From positions 2,356,001 through 2,420,000 of the forward strand of contig NC_134678.1 in NCBI RefSeq assembly GCF_024713945.1: a stretch of 64,000 nt of DNA. The letters run 5' to 3'. A program made the translations under genes and the position numbers. Positions 26,354-39,900 of the stretch are shown in pieces. Position 1 is the stretch's first letter, and each line of letters begins with the position of its first letter. This DNA comes from Dermatophagoides farinae. Taxonomy: Eukaryota; Arthropoda; Arachnida; Sarcoptiformes; Pyroglyphidae. The notes under the pieces are model-generated. The model searched no databases and was not told the DNA's origin. It worked only from the letters and a program-made list of their open reading frames with translations.

Positions 26354-29300
26354 AGTAAAAAAAAATGCGATAACTTTTCTTTGGCTCAATAAATTATCAT
26401 CATCATTATTATTATTATTTATAACAAAATTTCGATAAAGATCGTGATAATGATCATTATTATATAACGTATATATATACCAGAATGTAAACGTTAACAA
26501 CCAAGAAAAAAAAACAACATTTCTCTTTTCCACAATTCAAAATCATACATGATTAGACTTTCAATTGATGAGATCTGAAAGAAAACAAAAATGTAAATAA
26601 ACAAACCGATATGAAATGTTTTTTTTTCTTGCGATGAGTTTCTTTTTCGTTCTTTTTTTTCGTTATATGGATTATAATTTATATATAACATACCAATTTT
26701 TATCTATCCTATGACCCGTCGTTGTTTAGTTAATGACAATTTGAAATTGTCTGGATACTTTATTTCTATAGAAAAAAATCTAGACAAAAACATATGATGA
26801 AAATTTGGATTTAATTGAGAGAAAATGTTCATACCTCTACATCCTTTTTTTTATTTGCTTGTTGGAATCATCAATTTTTGGCTAGATAATTTTTTTTTCT
26901 TTCTTTCGATACCTATGATTGATCTTGTTGGCAATTGGACCAACTGAAACATTGAATTAACAGTTCCTTAGAGAGTCGATAATAAATGAACATGTTGTTC
27001 GTTGCAGACAAACAATAGAATAGAAATTCTTATATTATTGAATCAATTGTTTCTTTTTCAATTTATAAATGAAAAAGCAGATGGATAATAGAAATTTGCT
27101 ATATATGGAAAAATTTTTATCATTTTTCATTCATCATGAAAAGCAAAATAGTCCTGAAATGAAAAATAGCCAAATATATAATAAGTATATATTAGATACA
27201 ATTGAATGTAATAAACAGAAAATTGTCTGGGATTATTTTTGTTCACTTTTACCTCCAACATTATAGTGAATTAATAATGTATAAAAGTTCAATGAATGTG
27301 GACATATATATGGATGAAAAATTAGAATTCAGAAAAAAAATTAATTCAAATTGTTCGTGATTTTTTCAATTAAAATGGATTATTATTGAAATTTGTGAAT
27401 CACGTGCAATCACTTAGTCAACACAAAGACTGGTATCAATTAGTCTGTAAAATAACCAAATGTCAACACAAAGATATTAACACAAAACGAATAAAACAAC
27501 AACAACAACAACAACAAAAAGTTTCAAAAGTAAGAAACAACAACAATAAAGCAAAAAAATGTTTCATTCTTCATTTGTTTTAGGATTTTTATTTTTGTTT
27601 TTCTTGTTTTGTTCACAACTTTTTGTTTCGTGAATCAAATCATAATAATTGCCACCAAATACAATATATCTATCTAATGTGTGTGTGTGTGGTAGATAAA
27701 ATTTGATTTCATTTTCTTTCGATTTTCTTTTTTCTTTTTTTTTCTTTCTTTTCTCTGCTAGATTGATTTTGGTTTGATCGAATGAACGAATCAAATATTG
27801 TATGAACTAAATTCCATCTGTTTGTGTTTGTGTGTGTGTGTATGTGTCTATCTGTCTGAATGGTGTGGTTATTGAAAGAACAAAAAAAACAGGAAAAAAA
27901 TATTCGATTGTGTCGCCACCGGAAATTGATTAAAATTGGAATGCAATTTTTTTTTGGTTCCTGTATGCGTGTGTTTGATACTATCTATGTTTGTATATCT
28001 GGAAGATAAAGTGAATAATAGAAAGAGAGAGAGAGAGAGATAGCGAGTGAAACAAATGATAATGAAAATAAAAAAAAAAAAAATACGAGATGCAATACAA
28101 CAAAATCATATCAGAATCTAATTGAGTGTATATAAACAAAGACAAACAAACAAACGAATGAATGAATGAAATCAAAACAATAAAAACAAAAATCCAATCA
28201 TTGACTTCTATGGAATGTCAAAACAGAAAACAAAACACACACACACACATACACAATTGTTTGGTATTGTTATAATTCAGATCTAGGAATAGAAAAAAAA
28301 ATCCTTCACATGTATAATGATTCGATTTTTATTCATTCATCAAACTGTGAGAATAAAGTGAAATTTTTTTTCTTCCTATGTGTTTTTGTAAGAAATTCTG
28401 TACACAATATATTCTGTATATATATAGCATAATACAACATTTTTTTGTTATCCATCTCTTTAGGGTTTGTATAAATCCATTTTTTTCGATCAACATATTC
28501 ACAAATCGACCAAAAAAAAAAAAAAATAAATATTTGTCATACTGATTACATTGATCACATGAGATTGGAATGAAATTGGATGATAATTCTTAGAATTTTT
28601 TTTTTATTTTCTTGTGAAAAGCATAAAATACATTCATCTATCATGAATCGGAATGGAAAAAAAGTGAGAAAAAATAATAGCACGTAACACATTTAAATCT
28701 CATGTGATTGTATAATTTCGTTCATGTTCGTGATATGACAAACTTAATTTGAATAAAATTTAAAAAAAAATAAATAAAACAACAAAAAAAAATTTGAAAA
28801 CATTTTAATAATTGTGTCGATTTTTTTCTGCTTGTTTGTTTGAGAATTTACTTGATACATCGACATACCAAACAACAATTTTTTATATCGAATATCAGAT
28901 TTCATTTCATTTGTTTATGTGATTATTGGGAAAAGAAATATACCGTGTTATCCATCTTTGTTGTCGATCAGTGGGGGGAAAAAAATCCGACCGAATGACA
29001 AAAAAGAAAAAAAAAGGTTTCTTGTCAAAAGGTCGCCAATCCAGATTGTACCATGTGTCTTGGTTTTTTTTTCTATTTTGTCTGTTCCTGTATGTATGTG
29101 TATAATATACAAGTGCAAATGATTGACTTTGAAATGGAAATCAATCAAATATATCGAACAAAATCTTTTTGTCTATGTGTGTGTGTGTGATTGTATTGTT
29201 TTGTTGTCGTTGTCATTCAATTCATTCTCTCTCATCTCTGGTTCTCTTTTTTTTCATCTATCGATTGATTTTATTTTCTTGTTTGCGAACAAAAAAAATT

Positions 29301-29358
29301 TATTGGTTTCAAATCAAATCAAATAGAGAAAGTGTATTGATGATGAAAATCCAAGACA

Positions 29359-29366
29359 TATAAATA
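29359..29366 (+). promoter_or_regulatory. TATA box of the cuticle protein gene
   Basis: TATAAATA followed about 35 bases later by ACAGTT (A at 29394), an acceptable arthropod initiator. The start codon is at 29546, giving a 5' leader of about 150 bases. TATA-Inr promoters are common for cuticle genes. Confidence 0.6.
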
Positions 29367-29545
29367 CCAAACATCCGTTTAATATTGAGCAACAGTTAAG
29401 TTTATCGTTTTGTAACGATCAAAACAGATAGATTTTTGTTTTGTGTTTTTGTTTTGTGGTTGATCAATTTTTTTCTGCTTCTTCATCTTCTTCTTGTTTT
29501 CCTTTTTTGCCTGATACAATTTGTTTTTATTTAAAAAAACCGACA

Positions 29546-30829
29546 ATGAAAAAGGTATTTACATCCACGTTTTTTTTTATTTTAAAAATTAATTCAAATT
29601 CCGATTTTTTTCAACAATAATCATTTCATAGTTTGCATCATTAACAATTATTGGTTCAATATTGGCATTATTATCATTAATTATGATGATTGAACCTGGT
29701 AAATGTAGTTATCATGGTGGTGGTCATCATGGTGATCATCATGATGGTTATCATAAACATAAAGTAAGTAAAATTATGAATCCGTTCATCATCAAAGTTT
29801 TGTAAATACAAAAATTCTATGTCGGCAATTTGTATGTGCGTGTTTGTCAAACACTCTGAAATGATATAATTTTTTTTTTGCAAATTAATTTTCTTCTTCA
29901 TATATTTCATGTCTATTGGCCATGATGTTGATGATGATGATGAGAATGACAACGAATGTTGTCGACAAGACATTGATAAAGAAATAATGAGAAAAAAAAG
30001 AACAAGAAGCAAAAATTGAGAAACGACAACCGAACAATTTGACAACAATGACCAAAATAAAAACGATGTTGACAACGACAATTGATAATGATAATAAGGA
30101 TGATAAGAATACTAAACAAAGATCAAATTTGTTGATGTGTGTGCGAATGAATGAGTGACGAAAGTGATTGTGTGTGAGAGAGAGAGAGAGAAAAAAAGAA
30201 TATGAAATTTTCTAAATCAAGATTCGTTCCGGTTGTTGGGTTGTTGATATGAATTCAACAATCCATGTAACATGTCATGCTCATGTTTGGTGTGTGTGTG
30301 TTGTCATTTTGCTTACAGAATCGTTTTGCTTGTTGCCAATATTAATTTTGATATATTTTGATTTTGTTTTCCTTTTTTCTTATCCATTTTTAATCGGAAA
30401 AAAGCCTCATCCATATAAATTTGGTTATGAAATTGAAGATGGTTATGGTGGAAAAAATTCACGCCATGAATCTGGTGATGATTATGGCAATGTGGTATGT
30501 TTACTATTTGAAATTTTTTTTTTCATATTTAATCATTTGCCTTGATTATTTATCATTTAATTGCATAGCATGGAACATATTCCTTACATGATAAAGATGG
30601 CCGTAAACGTATCGTTGAATATGTTGCTGATAAAAAAGGTTTTCGTGCTAAAATACATTCAAATGAACCTGGATTACAATCACATCATGCAGCACATGCA
30701 CATTATGATGTTGAACATCATGGCTATCATGGTGAATATGATGATCATCATGGTGGTTATGGAAAAGGTGGTGGCGGCGATGGTGGTGATGGATATGGTT
30801 ATCATCATGAAGAGAAACATTATAAATGA
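29546..30829 (+). CDS. Cuticular protein with Rebers-Riddiford chitin-binding domain
   Basis: Four exons, 29546-29554, 29632-29763, 30405-30494 and 30569-30829, all joined in phase 0, with introns of 77, 641 and 74 bases; 163 residues. The first exon codes only MKK, so the intron interrupts the signal peptide (FASLTIIGSILALLSLIM), a hallmark of arthropod cuticle genes. After a His/Gly-rich linker comes the R&R consensus: PYKFGYEIEDGYGGKNSRHE, then HGTYSLHDKDGRKRIVEYVA and DKKGFRAKI. The pattern (YKFGY...D..G...R.E..D..G.V.G.Y...D.DGR.R.V.Y.AD..GF.A.I) is PF00379, which binds chitin in the secreted cuticle. A Gly/His/Tyr-rich tail follows, ending HHEEKHYK. The subclass looks closer to RR-2, but I am not sure. 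Confidence 0.93.
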
Positions 30830-30834
30830 ATAAA
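30829..30834 (+). terminator. Poly(A) signal of the cuticle gene
   Basis: AATAAA overlaps the last base of the stop codon (30827-30829). Other AT-rich candidates follow within 60 bases. Confidence 0.4.
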
Positions 30835-31463
30835 AAAAAAAATAGAAAATTCATAAAAAAGCGAAACACAAACATTAAATTTATTGAATGAATGAATGAA
30901 TAGGAATATAATAATAATGATATATTGATGATGATGATGATGATGATAATGATAATAATGACGATGATAATGTTGACAATGTTGAAATATTGTGAACATG
31001 ATTAATTAATTATTTATTTATATTTATATTTATTTCAATGTTGAATATATAGCACAGAAAAAAAATTCCTCATAATTCCAATACATGTCTTTTATCTTTT
31101 TTCTTTTCTCTTTTTTGTTGTTGTTGTCATGAAAATCGATTGTCTTTAGAAAATAATAAAATTAACAAAAAACAAAAGAAATTTTTTTCTCTGTTGATCA
31201 AGAATAATAATGTGTGCCTGATATGATAATACAAAAGTTTGCTGTATTTCATTGTTTATAGTTTTTGTTCAAGTTTGAGTTTTTTTTTTCTTGCTTTGTA
31301 AATTTTCTTACTGAAAATTGTCGTAAGATGCAAAAGAATAATTGTTAAATTTTTAATCTTGTCCACCATGTACATGATTATGCTGATTATTTGTGTTTGT
31401 GTAGCAAATTAAACCTAATGAGTTAATAATTTAAATTATAATTACTTGTAGAAACAAACAAAA

Positions 31464-31469
31464 TTTATT
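31464..31469 (-). terminator. AATAAA behind the zinc-finger-like exon
   Basis: Minus-strand AATAAA about 20 bases past the TAG at 31488. Confidence 0.3.
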
Positions 31470-31487
31470 TCTATGAAGAAAAATAAA

Positions 31488-31578
31488 CTAATATACATGA
31501 CGGTGGTAATTAAGAAAAACTTTTGTCTTTAAACATTGTCGACAGTGGTACAATTCTGTTGTTGATTCATCACTCGAT
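31488..31578 (-). CDS. Candidate terminal exon with a zinc-finger-like motif
   Basis: An acceptor (aacatccag|ATCG) opens a 30-codon frame to TAG at 31488, followed by AATAAA. The translation ends ELYHCRQCLKTKVF then LNYHRHVY. It has C-x2-C and a His-x-His but only nine residues between the second Cys and first His, so it is not a canonical C2H2 finger. Single-finger terminal exons occur in BTB genes such as lola, but no BTB exon is in the window. It may be chance. Confidence 0.25.
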
Positions 31579-33118
31579 CTGGATGTTATTTTGTTGTTGT
31601 TTTGCAAAATATATGCACAAATAATTTTCATACAAACAAAAATACCGTGTTATGATAATCATTTTTCTCATACATGTTGACTATGGTTTGTTTATTCTAA
31701 CAATTTAAATGTGTTGAGTTATTCCAGAATTTTGATAACAATCTTGATAACCGTTTTCAAGTGAATGCAACCAAAAAAAAAAAACTTTTACATTATAATA
31801 TCTACTGACATTTGACTGTTCATTCAATAAACTAGAATAACTAACATATAACAATGATGATGGATCGATTTCTTCTCTGTTTCATATCTTTGATTACATT
31901 TTTTTTTCACGTTGATCAAATCATAAAATAAAGGGTTTCTCATTCAAGGGTCATATTTTTGATCGTTTTTAATTCAACAGAAATCCAAAAAAAAAACATA
32001 GTAAAGTTAATCAACTGAAAATGTTAACGATGAAAAAAAGCTTAAAATCAACCGGAAGCTATTTATTGACAGAAGCAATTTAATGAAGTCAAGACAAATT
32101 GATAAATGGATAAATAATTCATGAAAACATACATTTACAAACACAATTCATATATATGCATGATGAAACTAAACAACAAAATGAAATGATCTATAATCAA
32201 GAAAACAAAATTTAAAGTGGATATAAAAAAAGTGAAAGCAATCAGCCACACATATTCATATACCATTTTTGAAGGATATTATGGATTCCATCATCAATGA
32301 AAAAAAAAACCAAAATCTAAAATCTAAAATCTAGTTGCCACAACAAATCGATACCAATATTTATTTATTATTGTGTAATTTTGTTCAATTTTCATTTCAT
32401 TCACAATGATTCTGTAATCAAAAATAAATCAATGAAAATAATGGCCATCCGAATAATTTGAGCCAAAAGTTTTCTTTTTTTACTTGACTTGAAAAAAAAT
32501 GAAAACAAAAATAGCTGAAATACTTCTTTTACAATTTAACTTTTCTTTTTTTTTTGATGAAACTTTTTCCTTCGAAAAGAATTTATTAAATCCCTGTTGT
32601 TGATAAAGACAAAACATTAGATTAAGGTATCGATATCAGTAAAAGTATTGTATCATCAATCTTGATTTTCTGTCTATTGATCTTTTTCTTTTTTGATAGA
32701 AAAATTGTATTTATGTTATACAACAACGAAAGCGAAAAAAAATGAAAAAAGTTTTTTTTCGATTTTCTTTTTTTTTTTTGTTTGCTTCACTCGATCGCCA
32801 TATCATAAAATCATTTTGTAACTAATATTAATTGATCATTTTAAAGCTTCATTGATCCGATTAATTACATATTTCTATTGCACATTTTATTCTATTCTGA
32901 AACATTGTTGAAGCTATATGATGTATGTGCATGTATATGGTGTAATAATTATCACCATTATAATTATAATTGGAAATATTATGTAATAAAATCCACTATG
33001 TGTGAATGTGTGGATCAGATTTGTGTTTATTAACGCCTTGAACACCATGATGCAGAAGAAGAGAAAGAAAAAATTCATGAAAGCGTAAAAAAAACACATA
33101 CAAAACACAAACAACAAA

Positions 33119-33142
33119 CACACACACACACACACACACACA
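33119..33142. repeat. (CA)n microsatellite
   Basis: Twelve CA units. The minus-strand frame across it reads as a Cys/Val run and is not a gene. Confidence 0.9.
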
Positions 33143-36100
33143 CCCACACATTGGAAAGTTAATGTTTTGGAAAAAATTTGAAAGTTTTTAAAAAAATGAA
33201 AGCAAATAGAGAGAAAATATGTATGAAAAAAAAACAAGAAAGATAGGGAAAAGCAATACATTGGGTTTATTTTTCAAATATCATATATGCCATTACCCCA
33301 TTTTACATTCGTATTCACGATCGTTTCTCGTTCATTTCATCCAAATGACCCCCAAAAAAAAATGTATTCAAGAAAAAAAAATATCATTCAACCAAAACAA
33401 ATCTTTCATGATAAAGAAGAAAAAAATTACGGTACCCTCTTATTATTATTCCTGTTCATAATGGCAAAATTTTTTTTTTGTTTCATCCTTTCGATTTATT
33501 TTCTTGAATTTTGAAATTGTTGATTTTTTTCCAATGAAACAATCGGAATCATCATTATTATCATCAGGAAAGATTTTGAACAAAACCAAAAAAAAAAAAA
33601 AAAAAAACAAACAAACATTCAAATTATGATTATTCTTATTTTCATTCAATTATTCCTGTGAACGGGGAGATTAATCATCATCATCATCTTCATCATTTCT
33701 GAAAGAAGAACAAAATCAAAGAAAAGATTTTCGTGAAAACATGATAAATGACAATGAATGAGAGAGAGAGAGAGAAAAATTTGAATAATTCTAAAAATTA
33801 CGACGATATTCAATATACGTATTTATGCATCTATGAAAATGATTATCAATCAATATTTACCATTGGATTTATTCCATAATAATATTGTGATATAAATATT
33901 TGTATTAGATCAAAAAAATATTTTGATCATGGTTATCATCATTATTTTGCCATTGCTATGTGATATATCAAATATAAATAGAGATATATTCTGTCATGCA
34001 AAATACAATTCAATTGTCAAAAAAAAGAGAAAAAATTCTTGAAAGAGAAAAAAAAATTCAAATTCATGATTGTTGAATTTCAATCAAACTTGAATTTGAA
34101 TTTTTTATTTCTTTCCACTATTTTGTTAACTAATCATTTTCTTTTGAATTCATCGATCCTTGATTATCCTTATATATTGTACCATCTGTGTTTTTTTTCC
34201 TCTTACAAGAATCAATATCATGATGATGATGATGATGAATTTGGTTGGTGGTTTTTTTTATTCATTTCTAACCTGCGTGTATTTTCTACCAGAATAGTAT
34301 AAGAAATTCTAATTCAAAATTCTTTTTCTTGTTTTGAATACCACCAAATCGACCAATATTAAAAATACATATGGGTCATAGAAATGAAGAGTAAAAAAAT
34401 TATCGATCATAATAACATGGTTCATGCATTTTCATTTTGCTTGGCTTTATATTTTCACCGTTTTTAATTTTATTCCACTATATATCTATATACGTTTATT
34501 TGTTTGAATGAAAAAAAAAATCAATTTTCTTCCAATCAAGTACAAATTTTACCTTTAGTTATAGTTATTTATAGTTATCTAATATGGTGGTATAAAATAT
34601 GTGGAATTTTTTTTTCTTAATTTCTTCACAAGCTAATTATATTCAAAAAATTTGTGTGTCTGTGTCAAGTGTTCGTTTTTTTATCTTCATTTTTTAATTC
34701 ATTTTTTACCATCTTTTTTTTCAATAATCGATGGCAAAAGGAAATATATATAAGTAGCTTAAGAGCTGCAAAAAAAAAATTTTTTTTTTTCCATTCTTCA
34801 TATTCAAATTGAATATGAGTATATATCAATCTTGACATTAACATTGATTTTATATATAGGGTGGAAAATGGAAAAAAAATTCTTTCTTTCTGTATGTTTC
34901 ATGAAAAAAATGGATGCCATTTGTAAGATGGAAAAAAATTGCAGAGCAAGTCAAATGATGATGATGATGATGATGATGAGAAACAGACAAAGATTTATAT
35001 CGTTTTATCTAATTTCCAATATTATTTATGATAAAAATATCCCACGAAATATTATGAGTATGATAGAATCTGAAACTGACTTTTTTCCGGAACTATTCTA
35101 GAATTGGTTGTTTTTTCCAACAACAACAAAAACAACAACAACAACAAAAAATCATAGAAGATAATTGCAAAGATCGATTTATATGTTGTTCTTGTTGTTG
35201 TTGTTTTTCGGAATTCATTTTACTTATCATTCCACTAATAATATTAATAATAACAACAACAACAACAACAACTAAAAACAAGTTCCATAAGATAGTTATT
35301 AGCTTTTCTCATTACATTAAATATGAAAAGGAAAACATTTATAAATAAAAAAAAAATATGGCACGTCATTTCAGCATTTTTTTTTCACTCGCATTGCTTC
35401 ATTAGTTAACAATTTTTTTTTGTTGTCCAATATATTTAACGAAAAAGGAAAAAAAATCTTGAATACATTCTTATATGGAAAATCTTCTTTTTTTTTGATG
35501 ATGATGATGATCACTTTTTTTTAATATTTTTATTATTATTATTGCCATAGATTATGTCGCTATAATCATAATCATATTCGTTAACAAATAATAACAAACG
35601 ATTTTTTTTTATTGCAATGACGAATAATGATGATGATGATGATGATGATGGAATATTATTACAAGAATAAGTTGTAGATGAAGAAGAAGAAAAAGTTATA
35701 AATGTTTTGTATATTGCAATGTACATAATAATAATAATAATGTTCTTCATGAACATCATCATGTTGATGATTATGATGATAAAAAAGGATCCTGATGATG
35801 ATGATGATATTTTTTTTTTTTTTTTTGGATAATATAATTTGATTGCAAATCATTCATTCATTTTTCATGGCATAAATATCGTACATGTACACATAGAATA
35901 AAATTGTTTGACCCTTATATTTTTGTTTTGTACTTTTCGGTACAAACTGTGATTACTATCACTGTACTACTAAACTAAAAATATGATACCACAGACACAC
36001 ACTTATTCGATGTAATGATCAAAAACAAAAACAAAAAAAAAAGTTATCCTTTTTTTCGGAACAAAGTTTCCGTTTTTTTTTATTCTTCTTCATCATCTTT

Positions 36101-37067
36101 ATATAATGAGATGATTTGTTCATTTCATTTCATTGGCTCTCATTTGTTCATGTTTCTGTGTGTGTTTATTATATAAGATTATTATCATTTTTTTTTTTTG
36201 TTTATATCTGATGAATAAGAAATTTGTTGACAAACATTTGTTTTTTCATCATTTTCAATCAAGATTAGTGTTATATAATTCTCAGATTCTTACTAATAAC
36301 TAGCCAAAATCTCTTATTTATTATTCTGGTTAAACAAGAGTACAGAGAATTGGAAAAAATTAAAAGTCAAGAATTTTTTCTTTTCTTAATCTTCTGTTGC
36401 ATTTTTTTTTGTCTGATGAAAAACGTGTTGCTGCTGCCGCCATAATGAGCCACAGCAGTGCATAATGTTCTCTGCCGGCAGTGTAGAGTTTTATGAGATT
36501 TTTAATTGACTAGTAGTTTTTTTTATAATTAAAATACAGCTCTTACGTCAAACATGAATGACAATATTAGAACTTTCTTGAATTTTTTTTTATTCCGCTA
36601 CAATTAATAATGATGATGACATATAAAATTTGTGTGAAACAAATGTTTTCTTTTGATTCTTTTTTCATTATTCTCAACAATCAGCAGCACAGTGACAATG
36701 CCGGCGTAAAATTTTCATTTTGGTTCCATTGCACCATCAATTTTATCATGAAATAGTTAATTTAATACTTGATAATATGAAAATTGTACTAGAAAAAAAA
36801 CTAATCATCATTATCATCTGTTCCAGAAAAAAACTAAGATGAATATTAAAGATAAATAACTGGCATTTGTTTTTTTTGTGTCTTTATTTTTACCAATTTT
36901 TTTGTGCTGATGTTAATCAAAAACAAAAATGAAATATATATAGGATTGGTGATGATGAAAAAAGTCAAGTTTCATTTATCTGATAATGATGTTTTTTTTT
37001 CTCAAATGTACATTTCAACAATATTGCAACAAGATTTGTGATTGCTTCAATATTCTTTGATTCTGAA

Positions 37068-37093
37068 TTTTTTTTTTTTTTTTTTTTTTTTTT
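37068..37093. repeat. Poly(T) run, 26 bp
   Basis: Uninterrupted T homopolymer in non-coding DNA. Confidence 0.9.
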
Positions 37094-38426
37094 GATCATA
37101 AAATTTTGTCATAAGCGATAAAAACATTGATTTGATATCGAAAAAAAAAGATTTTTTTTTATTTTTAAAAGACACAAAATTTCAATGCATTTTATCGATA
37201 CATTATACTTTGACTTGAATTTTGTTTTTTTTTTCGTTTTTTTTTTGCTATTCTTCATCCATTAAAATTGTTCAAGAATTTTGCAACATTGTTTGATCTA
37301 ATGATAACCACGACTACACTACTACTGCTGCTGCTGCTGCTGTTGCTGTTCATTATCTTTTATTTGAATGGCAATAAAAGCTATGTATTTATATTATTTA
37401 TATATATATTTTTTATAGTCATAACAATGAAAATTTGCCGAATACAAAATGAATACAGTAAAAGTTGTTCGGTCCATCGGGAATAATACACTCAAAATGA
37501 TGATAAAAAAACAAAAGTCAATGTAAATGGGCAAACAAAAGAAATATAGAAAAAAAATATATATACTTTTTATATGACATTGGAATATTTGAACATCATG
37601 ATCATCATGAGAAAAAAAAATAAAGAAAAAAAAGATCATCATCATCATCATCATCATCATCATGGTCATATTGATGATGATGATCATAGTGATACACATA
37701 CTGTCACCCAAACATACACACAATTGAATAAATGAAGAAATTTTCATCTGTAGAATAAAATACATTGAATATTGTTTGTATAACGTTCAACAATTTCAGT
37801 CATTATATTGTTGGTAGACAGAAAACCAAAAACGCTACTAGAATAAAGTCAAATAAAGGCGTATAAATAGATAGACAGATGAAGAGATGGGCGTGTGAAC
37901 AAAAAAAAAACAAAGATCATTTCGAATAACCAGAAGCATAAACGCCTACACAGAAACACGATGCAAAAAAAAACAAAAAATCAAAAACAAAGAATAGAAA
38001 TTTATACTATCAAATAGAAATACATACATAGTGAGTTTCTTTTCTATACAAGAAACATTATACATTAAGATCAAATCTCTAAAGACGAATACAAATATTG
38101 ACACAAGTTGAATAACATTCATGTTGTTCATAGGTCTTGATCATCATCATTGGAAAAACTGTTTCAGTATTTTTTCCTATACACACAATGACAACAACTA
38201 TGAAAATAAAACTAAAAAAAAAAAAAAAAAGAATCGACAAACGACAATCATAACCATTAACATTTATTATATGATAAACTAAGTAATGGGCGAAAAATTT
38301 TTTTTTATTTGTATCAATTAACCTAAATGTTTGATTTTATAAAAGTCAAATTTATGTACTGTCTAGTCATAAATTGTTTCAATGTTTCAAACAATATTCA
38401 TTAAAAGTAGTAGAAATGTGATTTTT

Positions 38427-38749
38427 TTATTTGTTTTTTTGTTTCATATAAATTAGAGTTATCACTACATCCGGATTTAGTCCAGACATGTCCGGAATTT
38501 CAGTAATCATCTTGTATTGATTTTCTATGGCTGACCGTATGGCTGAAAAAAAAACACAGATCAATTGATTGTCTGAACTTTTGTTTGAAAAAATATGGTA
38601 GCTAGTCCTAATATAAATGGATATTATATGATGATACAAAGACATTTTTATAATGATCATGATCATTGTCGACACGAGTTTTTTTTTCCTATTCCCCAAA
38701 CTTACCAATCAATATGATTATTGGAAATTCGCTGTTATTTTCATGGTGA
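38427..38749 (-). CDS. Candidate pair of exons, unknown gene
   Basis: Two minus-strand segments joined by a 163-base GT-AG intron: 38749-38706 (HHENNSEFPIIILI, donor TTG|gtaagt) and 38542-38427 (acceptor tttttttcag|CC, then IRSAIENQYKMITEIPDM, SGLNPDVVITL, ending at TAA 38427). The second segment is CpG-bearing and GC-richer than its flanks, has normal composition, and a strong acceptor. Phases agree. I do not recognise the protein and see no start exon; the acceptor before 38749 is poor. Confidence 0.3.
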
Positions 38750-39088
38750 CTTTTTTTTGACCAATTCAAGTAAATTGTCTTTTATTTTTTTTTCTACAAC
38801 CATTTAGATTTTCTATCTAAATCAAAATTGTCAATTTAATGAAAAAAAAAATTGATGTGAATCAATTTCCTTTGAACGTTAAAACTTGTATAATGATGGT
38901 GACTACTATTAGAATATTCCTTTGAAATGTTTGAGTGTCAATTTAAAATTATCCATCTAAATGACGATAAATATTGGAATAAATTGATGAGGATAATTAT
39001 ATTGGAAAAAATCGACAGAATTCCAAACTAAGAAAAAAACAAAAATAAAAATAACCATCATTATCATCAACATTATCATGATGGTTTT

Positions 39089-39151
39089 TTATTTGGCCAC
39101 AATTTCCATCTGAGATGATGTGGTGCCTAAGTGTTCAGCTATGTCAAGATT
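39089..39151 (-). CDS. Candidate short terminal exon, unknown gene
   Basis: Acceptor after a T tract (ttttttgaag|AAT), then 20 codons in phase 0 to TAA: LDIAEHLGTTSSQMEIVAK at its end. Normal composition, no family match. It lies on the same strand as the exon pair at 38.4-38.7 kb but cannot precede it in one mRNA because it ends in a stop. Confidence 0.25.
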   Translation of the reverse strand, partial: NLDIAEHLGTTSSQMEIVAK

Positions 39152-39553
39152 CTTCAAAAAAAAAAAGTTTATACAATTTTCAACAATTGATTGTTTTCCA
39201 AGAATATTGACAAACTAAAATTCTTTATGATGAATTTCATGACTAAATTAAAACTAATCTGCTTGATTACTGCTGCATATAAGATTGGAAAAAAAGTTTG
39301 TCATTTTTTTTTGGTTCCATTCCATGGTTTTTTCTTTCCCAATTTGTAAGAAAAAAAACCAATTAAATCTTTTTTCCATTTCTATAACTTTTATAATCAT
39401 TATTTCCATACATCATTACTAATAACTTGATGAATTCATTAATGATAATGATCGAATTGTTAATTCTGTTTTCAACAATATATTATAGTCAATGTTGAAA
39501 AAATTTTTAGACTGCAAAATCAAAATCAAAATAAAAGAAATTGGTGCAATTTC

Positions 39554-39601
39554 TTAACTTGAACACATTTCATACCATTCTAAATTCTGATTTGCTAATA
39601 G
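39554..39601 (-). CDS. Candidate short terminal exon, unknown gene
   Basis: A long pyrimidine tract and acceptor (ttttttctctcgag|CTA) precede 15 codons in phase 0: LLANQNLEWYEMCSS then TAA. A possible partner exon lies at about 39674-39692. Very short; may be chance. Confidence 0.2.
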   Translation of the reverse strand, partial: LLANQNLEWYEMCSS

Positions 39602-39624
39602 CTCGAGAGAAAAAAGAAAAAACC

Positions 39625-39649
39625 AAAAAAAAAAAAAAAAAAAAAAAAT
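39625..39649. repeat. Poly(A) run, about 25 bp
   Basis: A homopolymer. On the minus strand it supplies the pyrimidine tract of the candidate exon at 39554-39601. Confidence 0.9.
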
Positions 39650-39900
39650 AATAATTTCACCACTGAAAAAGGAACCATCTGGATGCAAAAAAAAACGACG
39701 ACAATATAACCCACTCACACAAACTGCTGCAGTGATGCACACATAGGCAAAAAAAAAAGAATGAAACAAAAACAATACCTTTAATTTGATGAAGATAGTG
39801 TGATAACGTGTGGTAATGATAATTACTTTATATTTTTTAAACTTTTTTTCTGTTTTACAGCAAGCAGCAGCAGTGTTTTTTTATACAACTTTTTTTTTAG

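Larger units (their letters stand above)
20407..29545. other. Long non-coding stretch between Pfk and the cuticle gene
   Basis: About 9 kb, AT-rich, with (GA)n, (CA)n/(GT)n, (TTG)n and (CAT)n tracts. Items listed separately: the Pfk 5' island (20617-20760), two (GA)n tracts, an LTR-like block near 23.0-23.8 kb, a candidate exon at 24041-24113 and the (CA)n/(GT)n pair at 26.3 kb. From 24.2 to 29.5 kb I see no gene; frames at 25160-25399 (-), 27069-27266 (+) and 27386-27583 (+) have fairly normal composition but no splice or family support. Confidence 0.55.

Noticed and set aside
26093-26533. 146-codon minus-strand frame
   Set aside because: Made mostly of (CA)n/(GT)n translations (Thr-His and Cys-Val runs); no domain.
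27069-27583. Two successive plus-strand frames (65 codons each)
   Set aside because: The first has fairly normal composition, the second ends in poly-Gln; no promoter, splice or homology support, so not called as genes.
30561-30875. Open frames at 30561-30833 (+) and 30648-30875 (-)
   Set aside because: Out-of-frame and antisense readings of the last cuticle exon; the R&R motif fixes the frame.
33673-33705. Minus-strand acceptor followed by NDEDDDDD-stop
   Set aside because: An acidic tail is exactly what a (GAT)n microsatellite gives; neighbouring exon candidates do not keep phase.
36420-36500. GC-rich patch with CTGCCGGCAG palindrome and open frames on both strands
   Set aside because: No splice sites or consistent frame; may be a regulatory patch, but nothing specific supports it.
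37268-37486. Plus-strand 72-codon frame with poly-Leu
   Set aside because: The hydrophobic run is a (CTG)n translation and the start is TTG; the downstream part has no family.
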